Source: CAZGQY01 sp964528035
GTDB taxonomy: Bacteria > Pseudomonadota > Gammaproteobacteria > Methylococcales > UBA1147
NCBI GenBank assembly: GCA_964528035.1
Contig: CAZGQY010000126.1
Location: forward strand, 1 to 12,274
Direction: 5' to 3'
DNA length: 12,274 bases
Position numbers and translations under genes: made by a program. Positions 1-7,220 of this stretch are shown piece by piece (the stretch's first letter is position 1; each line of letters starts with the position of its first letter). The notes below the pieces were generated by a model that did not search any database, was not told the DNA's origin, and saw only the letters and a program-made list of their open reading frames with translations.

Positions 1-1
1 C

Positions 2-247
2 GATCTGGATTCCAGCGAGTTGATTGAGTTATTTTCCTGGGATGAACAAACCTTTCTGAAAAAAACTGAAGGTTCTGCAATTCGGCGAATCGGTTATGAG
101 TGCTGGCTTCGAAACATTGCAGTAGCATTGGGGAATACACTCACTTCCAGGCAAGTCATATCTGCCCTCAGCAAAAAAACAGAGCATCCGTCCGCAATGG
201 TACGCGAACATGTCAGCTGGGCTCTGGAGCAACATCAAAACACCTGA
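2..247 (+). CDS. queG: Epoxyqueuosine reductase QueG, C-terminal part (5' truncated by window)
   Basis: QueG reduces epoxyqueuosine to queuosine in tRNA, using cobalamin and two [4Fe-4S] clusters in the cytoplasm. Only the last 81 residues are visible. The frame is open from base 2 and stops at TGA 245-247. Recognition rests on the conserved C-terminal pattern: a WDEQTFLKKTEGSAIRRIGY block, then WLRNIAVALGN, then REHVSWALEQ just before the end. These correspond to the end of the E. coli protein as I remember it. The usual YERWLRN arginine is a cysteine here. The cobalamin and Fe-S binding parts lie upstream of the window. The gene converges on the SGNH hydrolase gene, and the short palindromic element at 280-323 lies between them. 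The family call is firm; whether the full gene is intact cannot be judged. Confidence 0.9.
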   Translation, partial: DLDSSELIELFSWDEQTFLKKTEGSAIRRIGYECWLRNIAVALGNTLTSRQVISALSKKTEHPSAMVREHVSWALEQHQNT

Positions 248-279
248 TATCAGAAATTGTAAAGATCCCTGGTCAATTA

Positions 280-323
280 GGAGCACGGTTTTAATAATAT
301 GCGAAAGATTGAATCCTCGCTCC
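280..323. mobile_element. Deleted copy of a palindromic MITE-like element (44 bp)
   Basis: The left 29 bases (GGAGCACGGTTTTAATAATA and on to GCGAAAGA) match the left end of the larger element at 1910-2069 except for two bases. The right 15 bases (TTGAATCCTCGCTCC) match its right end with one difference. The roughly 115 bp between these ends is missing. The ends are inverted repeats and can fold into an imperfect hairpin. It is flanked on both sides by TTA (277-279 and 324-326), which may be a 3-bp target duplication. The right-hand TTA, read on the minus strand, is the TAA stop codon of the SGNH hydrolase. It has no coding capacity and would depend on a transposase elsewhere. Confidence 0.7.
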
Positions 324-1466
324 TTAATATCTCCTGGTTTTAAGAAATCGACTAAACCCCTCACGCTCAAGACACTTTGCGGTTATTTCATGGCCATATT
401 GTGTGAGATGGGTATCGTGAGTATAAAAAAGCTTATCAATATGTGCATCGTTTTTAAGGCACTCAGTCACATCAATAAAATCAATACCGTTATTAACAAA
501 ATTTTCCGCCAATAGCCGATTGGGTGCTTTCATATCAAGATTGGCCAGATCAATATTGTAATAGTTCGCCTTCAGTAACATTATAGTTTGATTGATCTGA
601 TGAAGATCCGGCAGAACAATAAAGTAATATTCAAATTTTAATGTGTCTGCCAGTTGCTTTAAACGCTGCAATTCCTTCAAAAACAAAGTATTCGCCTCCC
701 GTAGAAACGGCGTATCTGTTCTTGCTTCACGAAATATAGGATTCATATGCTGAGGGTTGTTACGATTCAACAAAGAAAGCAGCTTCTGTCTGACAAACTG
801 AAACGAATACATCCGTCGTGTAAATTCCATGCGATAAACCCACTTATTAATCCTGAATAGCAACGTCGGCTGCTTCTTTTTTGTTTTCCCATTGACACTA
901 TTTTTCTGTGTATAATTTTCATAAATATCAACAAAATCATTACCGATAAAAAGACTGAAAATGATGGTTTTTGGTTGCCCCAGTTCCTGATATCTCATTT
1001 CCAACAGATCCAATTGTTTATCGAGTGCTATTCCTGGAGCCCCCAGATTCAGAAAACGACCTTGCCCGGGTTTGGAAAGCAGACTGACATAAGTTTGCTG
1101 ATCCTCGACACCGACACCAAAAGTAAATGAATCACCAAAGAAAGGGACTAAAATTTCCTGATCATAATAATTCGTGATCCTGCCGCCATATTCATCAATA
1201 TTTGCAATATTCGAATATTCAAAATGCGTGACCTCGAAAGTGGCCTGCGGAGTAAAACTTTTAAACTCATCGTCAATTTCGACTACAGGCCATTGCCGAT
1301 CACTACCGATTTCAACGGCTTGGTTCGGTTTTACCTCTTTCATCCTGAATTCAAGCCAATCAGGCGTGAATACTCTCAACAGAATTTCAACCAAAACGCA
1401 CACCAGAATTACTGCAATCAGAATAGTGATTAACGATAAAATCAATTCTTTTCTTTTTGTAAACAT
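324..1466 (-). CDS. Membrane-anchored SGNH/GDSL hydrolase, AlgX/AlgJ-like
   Basis: This 380-residue protein has an N-terminal hydrophobic segment (about residues 8-30) after a short basic start (MFTKRK). It is therefore probably anchored in the inner membrane with its catalytic domain in the periplasm. SGNH signatures are visible: FGDSFTFG with the nucleophile Ser113, GND at 175-177, and the C-terminal DTHLTQYGH with Asp351 and His353. The D-x-H spacing resembles the AlgX/AlgJ/DltD-like branch, whose members move or remove acetyl groups on exopolysaccharides or cell-wall polymers. The substrate here is unknown. Its TAA stop (324-326) coincides with the edge of the palindromic element. It stands alone on the minus strand, divergent from the DUF1289 gene, with 243 bp between the starts. 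No polysaccharide genes are adjacent. Confidence 0.8.
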   Translation of the reverse strand: MFTKRKELILSLITILIAVILVCVLVEILLRVFTPDWLEFRMKEVKPNQAVEIGSDRQWPVVEIDDEFKSFTPQATFEVTHFEYSNIANIDEYGGRITNYYDQEILVPFFGDSFTFGVGVEDQQTYVSLLSKPGQGRFLNLGAPGIALDKQLDLLEMRYQELGQPKTIIFSLFIGNDFVDIYENYTQKNSVNGKTKKKQPTLLFRINKWVYRMEFTRRMYSFQFVRQKLLSLLNRNNPQHMNPIFREARTDTPFLREANTLFLKELQRLKQLADTLKFEYYFIVLPDLHQINQTIMLLKANYYNIDLANLDMKAPNRLLAENFVNNGIDFIDVTECLKNDAHIDKLFYTHDTHLTQYGHEITAKCLEREGFSRFLKTRRY

Positions 1467-1492
1467 TAATTTAAGCTATCAAAAGATATATG

Positions 1493-1505
1493 TTGGTTCA
1501 ACCAA
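1493..1505. promoter_or_regulatory. 13-bp perfect palindrome upstream of the SGNH hydrolase
   Basis: TTGGTTCAACCAA is a perfect inverted repeat with one central base, 26 bp upstream of the SGNH start codon. Its position in the shared intergenic region between divergent genes fits an operator or a promoter-overlapping site. No regulator is known, and a short palindrome can occur by chance. Confidence 0.25.
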
Positions 1506-1660
1506 AAGGTGATTCTCGAAGAAGACTGGGAAACTATTGTAAACCACTCCACTGAATGGGTATCAGCAGGGTTTAAGGCAATTAAACCTATTCCAAGATC
1601 CGAAACAACGGTCTTATTCTATCGCTAATCGATCTGAGCTTTCTTTTATCGAGAATGGGA

Positions 1661-1666
1661 TATACT
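1661..1666 (+). promoter_or_regulatory. Candidate -10 element for the DUF1289 gene
   Basis: TATACT is five of six to the sigma-70 -10 consensus. No convincing -35 is visible about 17 bp upstream. If it is used, transcription would begin near 1673. A GTG start at 1674 would then be leaderless, while the ATG at 1710 would have a leader of about 37 nt. Confidence 0.3.
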
Positions 1667-1709
1667 TGCATGAGTGCATTCTCAAAAATTTCTAAAGACA
1701 TCATCCAAA

Positions 1710-1910
1710 ATGGCCAACGAATCAGATTTCATCGAATCACCCTGTATAGACAACTGCTGCCTGGATACGGATGATGTGTGTCTGGGCTGCTTTCGTTCGA
1801 TCGATGAGATTAGGGAATGGAGCGCAGCAAACCGACCGAGAAGACTTGAAATTTTGCAAGCAACTAAAATTCGCCGAAAAGATAAAAATCGGTCAAGCCA
1901 ATGCCTTTAG
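1710..1910 (+). CDS. DUF1289 family small cysteine-rich protein
   Basis: This 66-residue protein has the DUF1289 signature: SPCIDNC, then DDVCLGC, then DEIREWS. Cysteines 12, 16, 17, 24 and 27 could bind a metal, but the family has no established function. I chose the ATG at 1710 because the conserved domain begins eight residues later. A GTG at 1674 in the same frame would add 12 non-conserved residues and lies on top of a candidate promoter. The TAG stop (1908-1910) is made by the junction with the palindromic element: TTA is the presumed target duplication and the G is the first base of the element. The last residues may therefore have been altered by the insertion. The basic tail after EILQA (about 14 residues) is not typical of what I recognise in the family. 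Confidence 0.8.
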   Translation: MANESDFIESPCIDNCCLDTDDVCLGCFRSIDEIREWSAANRPRRLEILQATKIRRKDKNRSSQCL

Positions 1911-2069
1911 GAGCGAGGTTTTAATAATATGCGAAAGAATGACGCAGGATTATTGTTTGTCTTCAAGGCGTAGCAACAGGCGCATAGCAGGGCTACGCAA
2001 CGGTTGCTACAACGCAGAAGACGAACAATAAGACAAGTCAGGATTCGTATATTATTGAAGCCTCGCTCC
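1910..2069. mobile_element. Palindromic MITE-like element, 160 bp
   Basis: Inverted repeats of about 26 bp bound the element. The left end begins GGAGCGAGGTTTTAATAATA and the right end finishes TTATTGAAGCCTCGCTCC, with four mismatches across the repeat. TTA flanks both sides (1907-1909 and 2070-2072). Inside, TTATTGTTTGTCTTC (1950-1964) pairs with GAAGACGAACAATAA (2017-2031) with one mismatch, and GTAGCAAC (1970-1977) pairs exactly with GTTGCTAC (2003-2010). The whole element can therefore fold into a long hairpin. It has no open reading frame, so it would be a non-autonomous element. A 44-bp derivative lies at 280-323, which proves that it is repeated. Confidence 0.75.
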
Positions 2070-2113
2070 TTAACATCAATAACAAACTATTCCTTAATTG
2101 AGCGGAATAAATG

Positions 2114-2141
2114 TTGACTACAAAAACCAAACATAAATACT
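2114..2141 (+). promoter_or_regulatory. Candidate sigma-70 promoter for the RND operon
   Basis: TTGACT (2114-2119, five of six to the -35 consensus) is followed after 16 bp by AATACT (2136-2141, four of six to the -10 consensus). It lies in the 200-bp gap between the palindromic element and the adaptor gene and would give a leader of about 120 nt. I see nothing else clear in the gap. Confidence 0.35.
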
Positions 2142-2271
2142 CATCCATAATTCCTGGAAATTCTATTAAAAACTTGGTTAATCCCCTCGCGTAGTGTTTA
2201 ATAACACCGCAATGAAAATTAAAGTCGTTGTCACCCATAACACGATACACTGATAAAATCTGTGATCTCTG

Positions 2272-3480
2272 ATGAGAAATTCTGCAATCACCCTTGTCAT
2301 TTTCCTTGTCACAACCGCATGCGGTGATAAAAATCAGTATATTGAACCGCCACCACTCAAGGTTACGGTCGCCCAACCAATAAGAAAAGATGTCACCGAA
2401 TACCTGGAATTTACTGGTACTACCAAGGCCGTAGCGTTTGTGGAAATCCGCGCGCGCGTATCCGGATTTCTGCAAAGCATGCATTTCGAACCCGGCACCC
2501 AAGTCGAAAAAGATGAGCTTTTATTCATTATCGATCCCAAACCTTACAAAGCAGAATTAATGGCTGCCGAAGCCGAACTCGCTGCAACTAAAGCAGAGTT
2601 CAATCGGGCAAAAACTGAATTGGCGAGGGCCGAAAAACTGTTTCGTAAAAATTACCTTTCCGCGACCGACAGACTCAAAAGACAAACAGAACGCGATACC
2701 GCAGCCGCGGCAATTGGCCGCTCTGCTGCCCAGCTAGAATCTGCCCGACTCAACCTCAGCTACACCCGCGTCACCGCACCCATGAGCGGCAGAGTGGGCA
2801 GAAACCGCGTGGACAACGGCAATTTGGTCGGTGAAGGCGAAGCAACCTTGTTGACTACATTGACCCAATACAACCCCATACACGCCTATTTCCATTTGAA
2901 TGAACGTGATTTATTACAGGTTATGGCAATACGCCGAAAAAAGGCCCAGACTCACGAGCAAGGCCCAAACAAACAACCGGATTCTAAACTAGATATCCCA
3001 GTTTTCCTGCGTCTTGTCGACGAAAAAACTTATCTACATGAAGGTGAACTGGATTTTGGAGCATCCGGTGTAGATAGCGAAACCGGCACAATCGAATTAC
3101 GTGGTGTATTTCCTAACCCAGGGAAACGTCCTGTTTTAATACCGGGACTGTTTGCCGAATTGCGCTTCCCGGTAGGTCAACACAAGGATGCGCTACTGGT
3201 GGGCGAACAGGCATTATCGGCCGATCAGAGTGGAAAATTCGTTCTTGTTGTCAATACTGAAAATGTTGTCGAAAAACGATCCGTAACACCAGGACAAGTC
3301 ATCGACGGATTGCAAGTCATTCGCTCCGGCATTCAGGCCAATGACCGCATTGTAATAAATGGTATTCAGCGAGCCAGACCGGGAGCCAAGGTCGATCCAA
3401 ATGTAATTGAAATGGCGTCGCTGTCCACCTTGCAACAGAAAAATAAAGAAATACTCAAAACCGATAAAGCACAGCCATAA
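2272..3480 (+). CDS. RND efflux periplasmic adaptor (AcrA/MexA-like lipoprotein)
   Basis: This 402-residue membrane-fusion protein would link an RND pump to an outer-membrane channel. The N-terminus is a lipoprotein-type signal with a hydrophobic run ending VTTAC; Cys17 is the likely lipidated residue. The -3 position is Thr, which is less usual. The first lipoyl half lies near residues 55-90 (VSGFLQSMHFEPGTQVEKDE). An alpha-helical hairpin follows at roughly 92-160, rich in Ala, Glu and Lys. The second lipoyl half is near 164-197 (TAPMSGRVGRNRVDNGNLVG), and beta-barrel and membrane-proximal domains make up the rest. The length and order are usual for AcrA/MexA. The pump gene starts 36 bp downstream on the same strand, so the two form an operon. 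No outer-membrane factor or regulator is adjacent, so TolC would have to come from elsewhere. Confidence 0.93.
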   Translation: MRNSAITLVIFLVTTACGDKNQYIEPPPLKVTVAQPIRKDVTEYLEFTGTTKAVAFVEIRARVSGFLQSMHFEPGTQVEKDELLFIIDPKPYKAELMAAEAELAATKAEFNRAKTELARAEKLFRKNYLSATDRLKRQTERDTAAAAIGRSAAQLESARLNLSYTRVTAPMSGRVGRNRVDNGNLVGEGEATLLTTLTQYNPIHAYFHLNERDLLQVMAIRRKKAQTHEQGPNKQPDSKLDIPVFLRLVDEKTYLHEGELDFGASGVDSETGTIELRGVFPNPGKRPVLIPGLFAELRFPVGQHKDALLVGEQALSADQSGKFVLVVNTENVVEKRSVTPGQVIDGLQVIRSGIQANDRIVINGIQRARPGAKVDPNVIEMASLSTLQQKNKEILKTDKAQP

Positions 3481-3516
3481 AGTGACCTGCCTTCATTCAT
3501 AGCGGACGAATCCAGC

Positions 3517-6500
3517 ATGTTTTCGCGATTTTTCATTGAACGACCTATTTTCGCAAGTGTAATCTCCATCGTCCTGGTCATTGCCGGGGTTGTCTCGCTG
3601 TTGGGCTTACCCGTTGCCCAATACCCGGAAATCACTCCACCGACTGTAGAAGTCAAAGCCAGCTATCCCGGAGCCAACGCCGAAGTGGTTTCACAAACTG
3701 TTGCTGCGCCAATTGAGCAACAGGTCAATGGCGTGGAAAATATGTTGTATATGTCATCGGTCAGTGCCGGCGATGGCTCGTATACGCTGACGGTTACCTT
3801 CGAAGTCGGAACCAACCTGGACATGGCCCAGGTTATGGTGCAAAACCGGGTCACCCTGGCCGAACCCAATCTCCCGGAAGAAGTTACCCGTCAGGGCGTA
3901 AATACCAAAAAAAAATCGACCAGTATCATTCTGTTTATTTCACTGACATCGCCTGACGGGCTCTTTGATGAACTCTATCTGAGTAACTATGCCACATTAA
4001 ACATTCGTGACCAGTTGAGCCGCATAAAAGGTATCGGCGATGTCATGATATTTCCGCCCAGCGACTATAGTATGCGTATCTGGCTGGACCCGCAGCAACT
4101 TAAATCCAGACACATCACCACCCAGGACGTACTTGATGCCGTACGCGAACAAAATATACAGGTCGCAGCAGGGCAAATTGGCCAACCACCCGTCCCGGAG
4201 GGTCAAAACTTCCAATATGCGATTAATGTTTTGGGCCGCCTGTCCGACATCGAACAGTTTGAAAATATAATTATCAAAACCGGCGAAGGCGGCAGCGTCA
4301 CATACCTGAAAGATGTCGCACGAATAAACCTCGGGGGTAAATCCTACGATATCAGTTCAACCCTCAGTGGTGCACCCTCCGCAAGTATCGCTATCTACCA
4401 GTTGCCGGGTGCAAACGCGCTTGACGTTGCGGAACAGGTAGAAGCAAAGATGGAAGAATTGCGGGAACATTTTCCACAAGGTCTGGAATACAAAGTGTCC
4501 TACGATACGACTCTTTTTGTGACAGCTTCCATTAAAGAAGTCTTTGTTACCTTATTTGAAGCCGGATTATTGGTGTTTATCGTCTTGTATATATTTTTGC
4601 AGGACTGGCGCTCTACACTTATTCCCGCGATTACAATCCCGGTGTCATTGATCGCGACTTTCGCAGTCATGGGCATGATGGGATTTTCACTGAATATGCT
4701 GACATTATTCGGACTGGTATTGGCCATTGGCATCGTGGTTGACGATTCGATCGTTGTTGTAGAAGCCACCGCGTCGTACATCGAAAAAGGATTATCTTCA
4801 AAGGAAGCGGCTATTCAGGCGATGAGCGATGTCTCCGGCCCTGTGGTTGCCACCACATTGGTTCTTCTGTCCGTGTTCGTCCCCACTGCGTTTCTGCCCG
4901 GTATCACCGGCGAAATGTATCGCCAATTCTCACTGACTATTGCGGTTTCAACAATATTCAGTTCAATCAACGCATTAACCATGAGCCCTGCCATGGCGGC
5001 GATGCTGCTGCGACCCGCACCCAAACAAAAACACCCGTTTTTTCGGCGATTCGACCAGCTATTTGAACAATATTCCAACAGCTACGGCAATTTCGTTAAA
5101 ACCATTGTGCGCCGAGGCGCACTGATGATGACTTTGTTTTTGCTTCTGTCAGTATTTAGCGGTTGGCAGTTCGGCAATATAGCCACCGGATTTCTGCCTA
5201 TTGAAGATCAAGGCTACGTACTGGCTGGCATTCAACTGCCTGACGCCGCATCACAACAGCGCACTAATGCCGTACTAAAAAAAATCGACCGTATCCTGGA
5301 GAACACTCCCGGCATCAATGACTGGGTGTCTCTCGGTGGTTTTTCCTTGCTGGACGGTACCAACGCCTCTAACGCGGCAACCATATACATAATCATGAAA
5401 CCCTGGGAAGAACGCACTGATTCCGAAACCAGCCAGGACGCTATTTTGGCTCATCTGAATCGTGAGTTTTCGCACATTCAGGAAGCCATAGCATTTGCAT
5501 TTGCACCACCCGCAATCAGTGGCCTCGGTGTTGCAGGCGGCTTCCAGATGCAATTACAGGATAAAGGCGCAGTTGGAATGGGCGAACTGCAGCGCATGGC
5601 CAACGAGATGATACAAAGCAGCACCAGCCAATCTGGGCTTGGAAAGTTAAATACCACCTTTCGTGCCAATGTACCACAGCTATTTGCTGAAGTAGACCGT
5701 ACCAAAGCGAAAACACTTGATCTCCCACTCAGCGACGTTTTTGGTACTCTACAAGCTTATTTGGGCTCCGCCTATGTCAATGACTTCAACAAGTTTGGTC
5801 GTACCTGGCAGGTCAAAGTCCAGGCAGACTCAAAATACCGACTGAAACCTGAAGACATCCGTCAACTGGAAGTACGCAACCCGGCCGGTAAAATGATTCC
5901 ACTGAGCACCCTGATTCGGGTTGATGAGACCATCGGACCTCAAACCATACTTCGCTATAATCTATACCCGGCAGCGTCAATCACCGGTTCTGCGGCTGAA
6001 GGTTTCAGTTCTGGCGAGGCACTGAATCTGATGGAACAAATGGCAAAAACAAAACTACCCTCTTCGATGGGATTTGAATGGACAGGCATGTCCTATCAGG
6101 AGAAAAAAGTAGGCTCGGAAGCCATCGTGATTTTTGCNNNNNNNNNNATTTTACTGGTTTGTCTTGTACTGGCCGCACAATACGAAAGCTGGACCAGTCC
6201 AACCGCTGTTATTCTGGTCGTACCGCTGGCGTTATTCGGTATCGTCGTCGCACTCATGCTGCGCGGTTTTGATAATAATCTATACACCCAGATCGGCATT
6301 GTACTCATCATTGGTCTGGCCTGTAAAAACGCCATTCTCATCGTAGAAATGGCCAGCGAAAACCGTGAAGCCGGCATGTCAATCCTTGACGCGGCCACAG
6401 AAGCTTCCAGACGACGATTCCGCGCTATACTGATGACCGCATTTTCGTCAATTCTGGGTTTCATGCCGCTGGTTGTCGCCTCAGGCGCAGGCGCGGCCAG

Positions 6501-6648
6501 CCGTCAGGCAATTGGAACAGCCGTCGTCGGCGGAATGATTGCTGCGGTCATTATGTCGTTGATATTTACGCCTGTATTTTATGTCGTTATGCAGCGTTTG
6601 AGTGAATCCAGGCAATCTTCTGGAAAAGCGGTAACTGCGGAGAAATAA
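3517..6648 (+). CDS. RND multidrug efflux pump, HAE1 family (AcrB/MexB-like)
   Basis: This 1043-residue proton-driven inner-membrane pump is close to the 1049 residues of AcrB. It opens with the usual MFSRFFIERPIFA and the first membrane segment. The first periplasmic porter region follows, then the TM4 motif VVDDSIVVVE with Asp409 and Asp410, the proton-relay pair. A second periplasmic loop follows, and then GLACKNAILIVEM with Lys937, the relay lysine. The C-terminus has FRAILMTAFSSILGFMPL, and the GAGAASRQAIGTAVVGGM block is conserved. A drug-type substrate range is inferred from the family; true substrates cannot be read. A run of ten Ns (6138-6147) hides about four residues of the membrane segment before LVLAAQYESW. 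The reading frame continues across it. The gene follows the adaptor by 36 bp in one operon. Confidence 0.93.
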   Translation: MFSRFFIERPIFASVISIVLVIAGVVSLLGLPVAQYPEITPPTVEVKASYPGANAEVVSQTVAAPIEQQVNGVENMLYMSSVSAGDGSYTLTVTFEVGTNLDMAQVMVQNRVTLAEPNLPEEVTRQGVNTKKKSTSIILFISLTSPDGLFDELYLSNYATLNIRDQLSRIKGIGDVMIFPPSDYSMRIWLDPQQLKSRHITTQDVLDAVREQNIQVAAGQIGQPPVPEGQNFQYAINVLGRLSDIEQFENIIIKTGEGGSVTYLKDVARINLGGKSYDISSTLSGAPSASIAIYQLPGANALDVAEQVEAKMEELREHFPQGLEYKVSYDTTLFVTASIKEVFVTLFEAGLLVFIVLYIFLQDWRSTLIPAITIPVSLIATFAVMGMMGFSLNMLTLFGLVLAIGIVVDDSIVVVEATASYIEKGLSSKEAAIQAMSDVSGPVVATTLVLLSVFVPTAFLPGITGEMYRQFSLTIAVSTIFSSINALTMSPAMAAMLLRPAPKQKHPFFRRFDQLFEQYSNSYGNFVKTIVRRGALMMTLFLLLSVFSGWQFGNIATGFLPIEDQGYVLAGIQLPDAASQQRTNAVLKKIDRILENTPGINDWVSLGGFSLLDGTNASNAATIYIIMKPWEERTDSETSQDAILAHLNREFSHIQEAIAFAFAPPAISGLGVAGGFQMQLQDKGAVGMGELQRMANEMIQSSTSQSGLGKLNTTFRANVPQLFAEVDRTKAKTLDLPLSDVFGTLQAYLGSAYVNDFNKFGRTWQVKVQADSKYRLKPEDIRQLEVRNPAGKMIPLSTLIRVDETIGPQTILRYNLYPAASITGSAAEGFSSGEALNLMEQMAKTKLPSSMGFEWTGMSYQEKKVGSEAIVIFXXXXILLVCLVLAAQYESWTSPTAVILVVPLALFGIVVALMLRGFDNNLYTQIGIVLIIGLACKNAILIVEMASENREAGMSILDAATEASRRRFRAILMTAFSSILGFMPLVVASGAGAASRQAIGTAVVGGMIAAVIMSLIFTPVFYVVMQRLSESRQSSGKAVTAEK
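6138..6147. other. Assembly gap of 10 Ns inside the RND pump gene
   Basis: Ten consecutive Ns fall in the codons for residues 874-877, in the membrane helix before LVLAAQYESW. The frame is the same on both sides. The true number of missing bases is uncertain because ten is a common placeholder length. Confidence 0.95.
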
Positions 6649-6941
6649 CGATAATTTGTAACGCTGATTCATAGCGCAGCGTACCTCGGCATGCAGGCTA
6701 AAGCGCTGCGCATTGACAGCGCATTTTGAGGCTTGTAGCGATTCCTGTCTCTTTGGGTTGGGAACGGTTTTCAGGGTCAGTACTTTTGGCCCGGCTCGGG
6801 GACCCAATGCAATGCGGTAGGGACAAGCTCCCCGCGTTTCGCGCCAGCTTCTAAGAAGAAAATCGATTTGACGCCGTCAACTCCTAAACTCGTGCCCCTT
6901 ATAACTTATTAAAAGACTTAAAAATAGAGCTAATAAAAACA
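6649..6941. other. Non-coding interval between the RND operon and the DGR
   Basis: I see no credible gene here. It contains an 8-bp inverted repeat, GCGCAGCG (6674-6681) with CGCTGCGC (6704-6711), just after the pump stop codon; there is no T-run, so it is not an obvious terminator. A 13-bp perfect palindrome, TTGACGCCGTCAA, lies at 6868-6880. The stretch 6898-6940 is very AT-rich. The pump and the DGR converge here, so transcription from both sides should end in or near this interval. Confidence 0.6.
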
Positions 6942-6978
6942 GGCAGGACGTTCGTCATTGCTACTAGCCCCACCTGCC
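6942..6978 (-). terminator. Possible terminator or 3' structure of the DGR template RNA
   Basis: On the minus strand GGCAGG (6978-6973) can pair with CCTGCC (6947-6942), which is followed directly by TGTTTTTATT. The stem is only 6 bp and the loop is long (25 nt), so this is a weak intrinsic terminator. It would close the TR transcript about 150 nt beyond the end of TR. Confidence 0.3.
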
Positions 6979-7098
6979 ACATCCTTGCAAGCTATTCGGC
7001 TGCCGAATTCCATACGGAGCCAGGAAAAAGGGTCATGGACACCCACGGTGCACGCTCGGATTGACCGTAGGCAATCAGACTCTGACAAAGGGGGCGGA
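6979..7098 (-). ncRNA. Spacer downstream of TR (putative Sp-type part of DGR RNA)
   Basis: In the studied Bordetella phage DGR, the RNA just 3' of TR is needed to start cDNA synthesis with RT and Avd. The equivalent stretch here is non-coding. It contains a tight inverted repeat, ATTCGGCTGCCGAAT, at 6994-7008. It also has a 14-bp block (7022-7035, minus strand TGACCCTTTTTCCT) that nearly matches the sequence just past VR (8740-8753, TGACACTTTTTCCT). The role is inferred from position only. Confidence 0.4.
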
Positions 7099-7220
7099 CT
7101 GGCAGCGCGAAAACCGACATTATTGTTTCGATTATCTGGCGTGTTGTTGTTGCGAATCGAGGAACGCAGGTTCTCTGCTTGGTTGTTCCACGAGCCACCG
7201 CGAATCACGCGCGACACACG
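7099..7220 (-). repeat. DGR template repeat (TR), 122 bp
   Basis: Read on the minus strand, TR is nearly identical to the VR at 8761-8884. The first 33 bases (down to GGTGGCTCGTGG) and the last 20 bases (GTCGGTTTTCGCGCTGCCAG) are identical in both. The core between is crowded with AAC and AAT codons (29 adenines from the first AAC to the last AAT). All 18 substitutions relative to VR fall on these adenines. In the frame of the target gene it would read GGSW, NNQAEN, LRSSIR, NNNTPDNRNNN, VGFRAA, the typical TR of FGE-sulfatase-type DGR targets. Its first 16 bases overlap the 3' end and stop codon of the RT gene, and that overlap contains an adenine only in the stop codon. TR is copied into mutated cDNA that replaces VR; TR itself does not change. 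Confidence 0.95.

Noticed and set aside
2038..2502. 154-codon minus-strand frame over the MITE edge and adaptor start
   Set aside because: It is antisense to the adaptor gene and runs through the element boundary, with no recognisable domain.
6674..6711. 8-bp inverted repeat after the RND pump as an intrinsic terminator
   Set aside because: No run of T follows the stem and the loop is over 20 nt, so the terminator claim is not supported; it is noted only as structure.
6930..7217. Minus-strand frame starting MSRVIRGGSW through TR
   Set aside because: It looks like an FGE-sulfatase end only because TR copies the target gene's reading frame. It has no own start signal, and its tail after VGFRAA is spacer sequence; TR is a template, not a gene.
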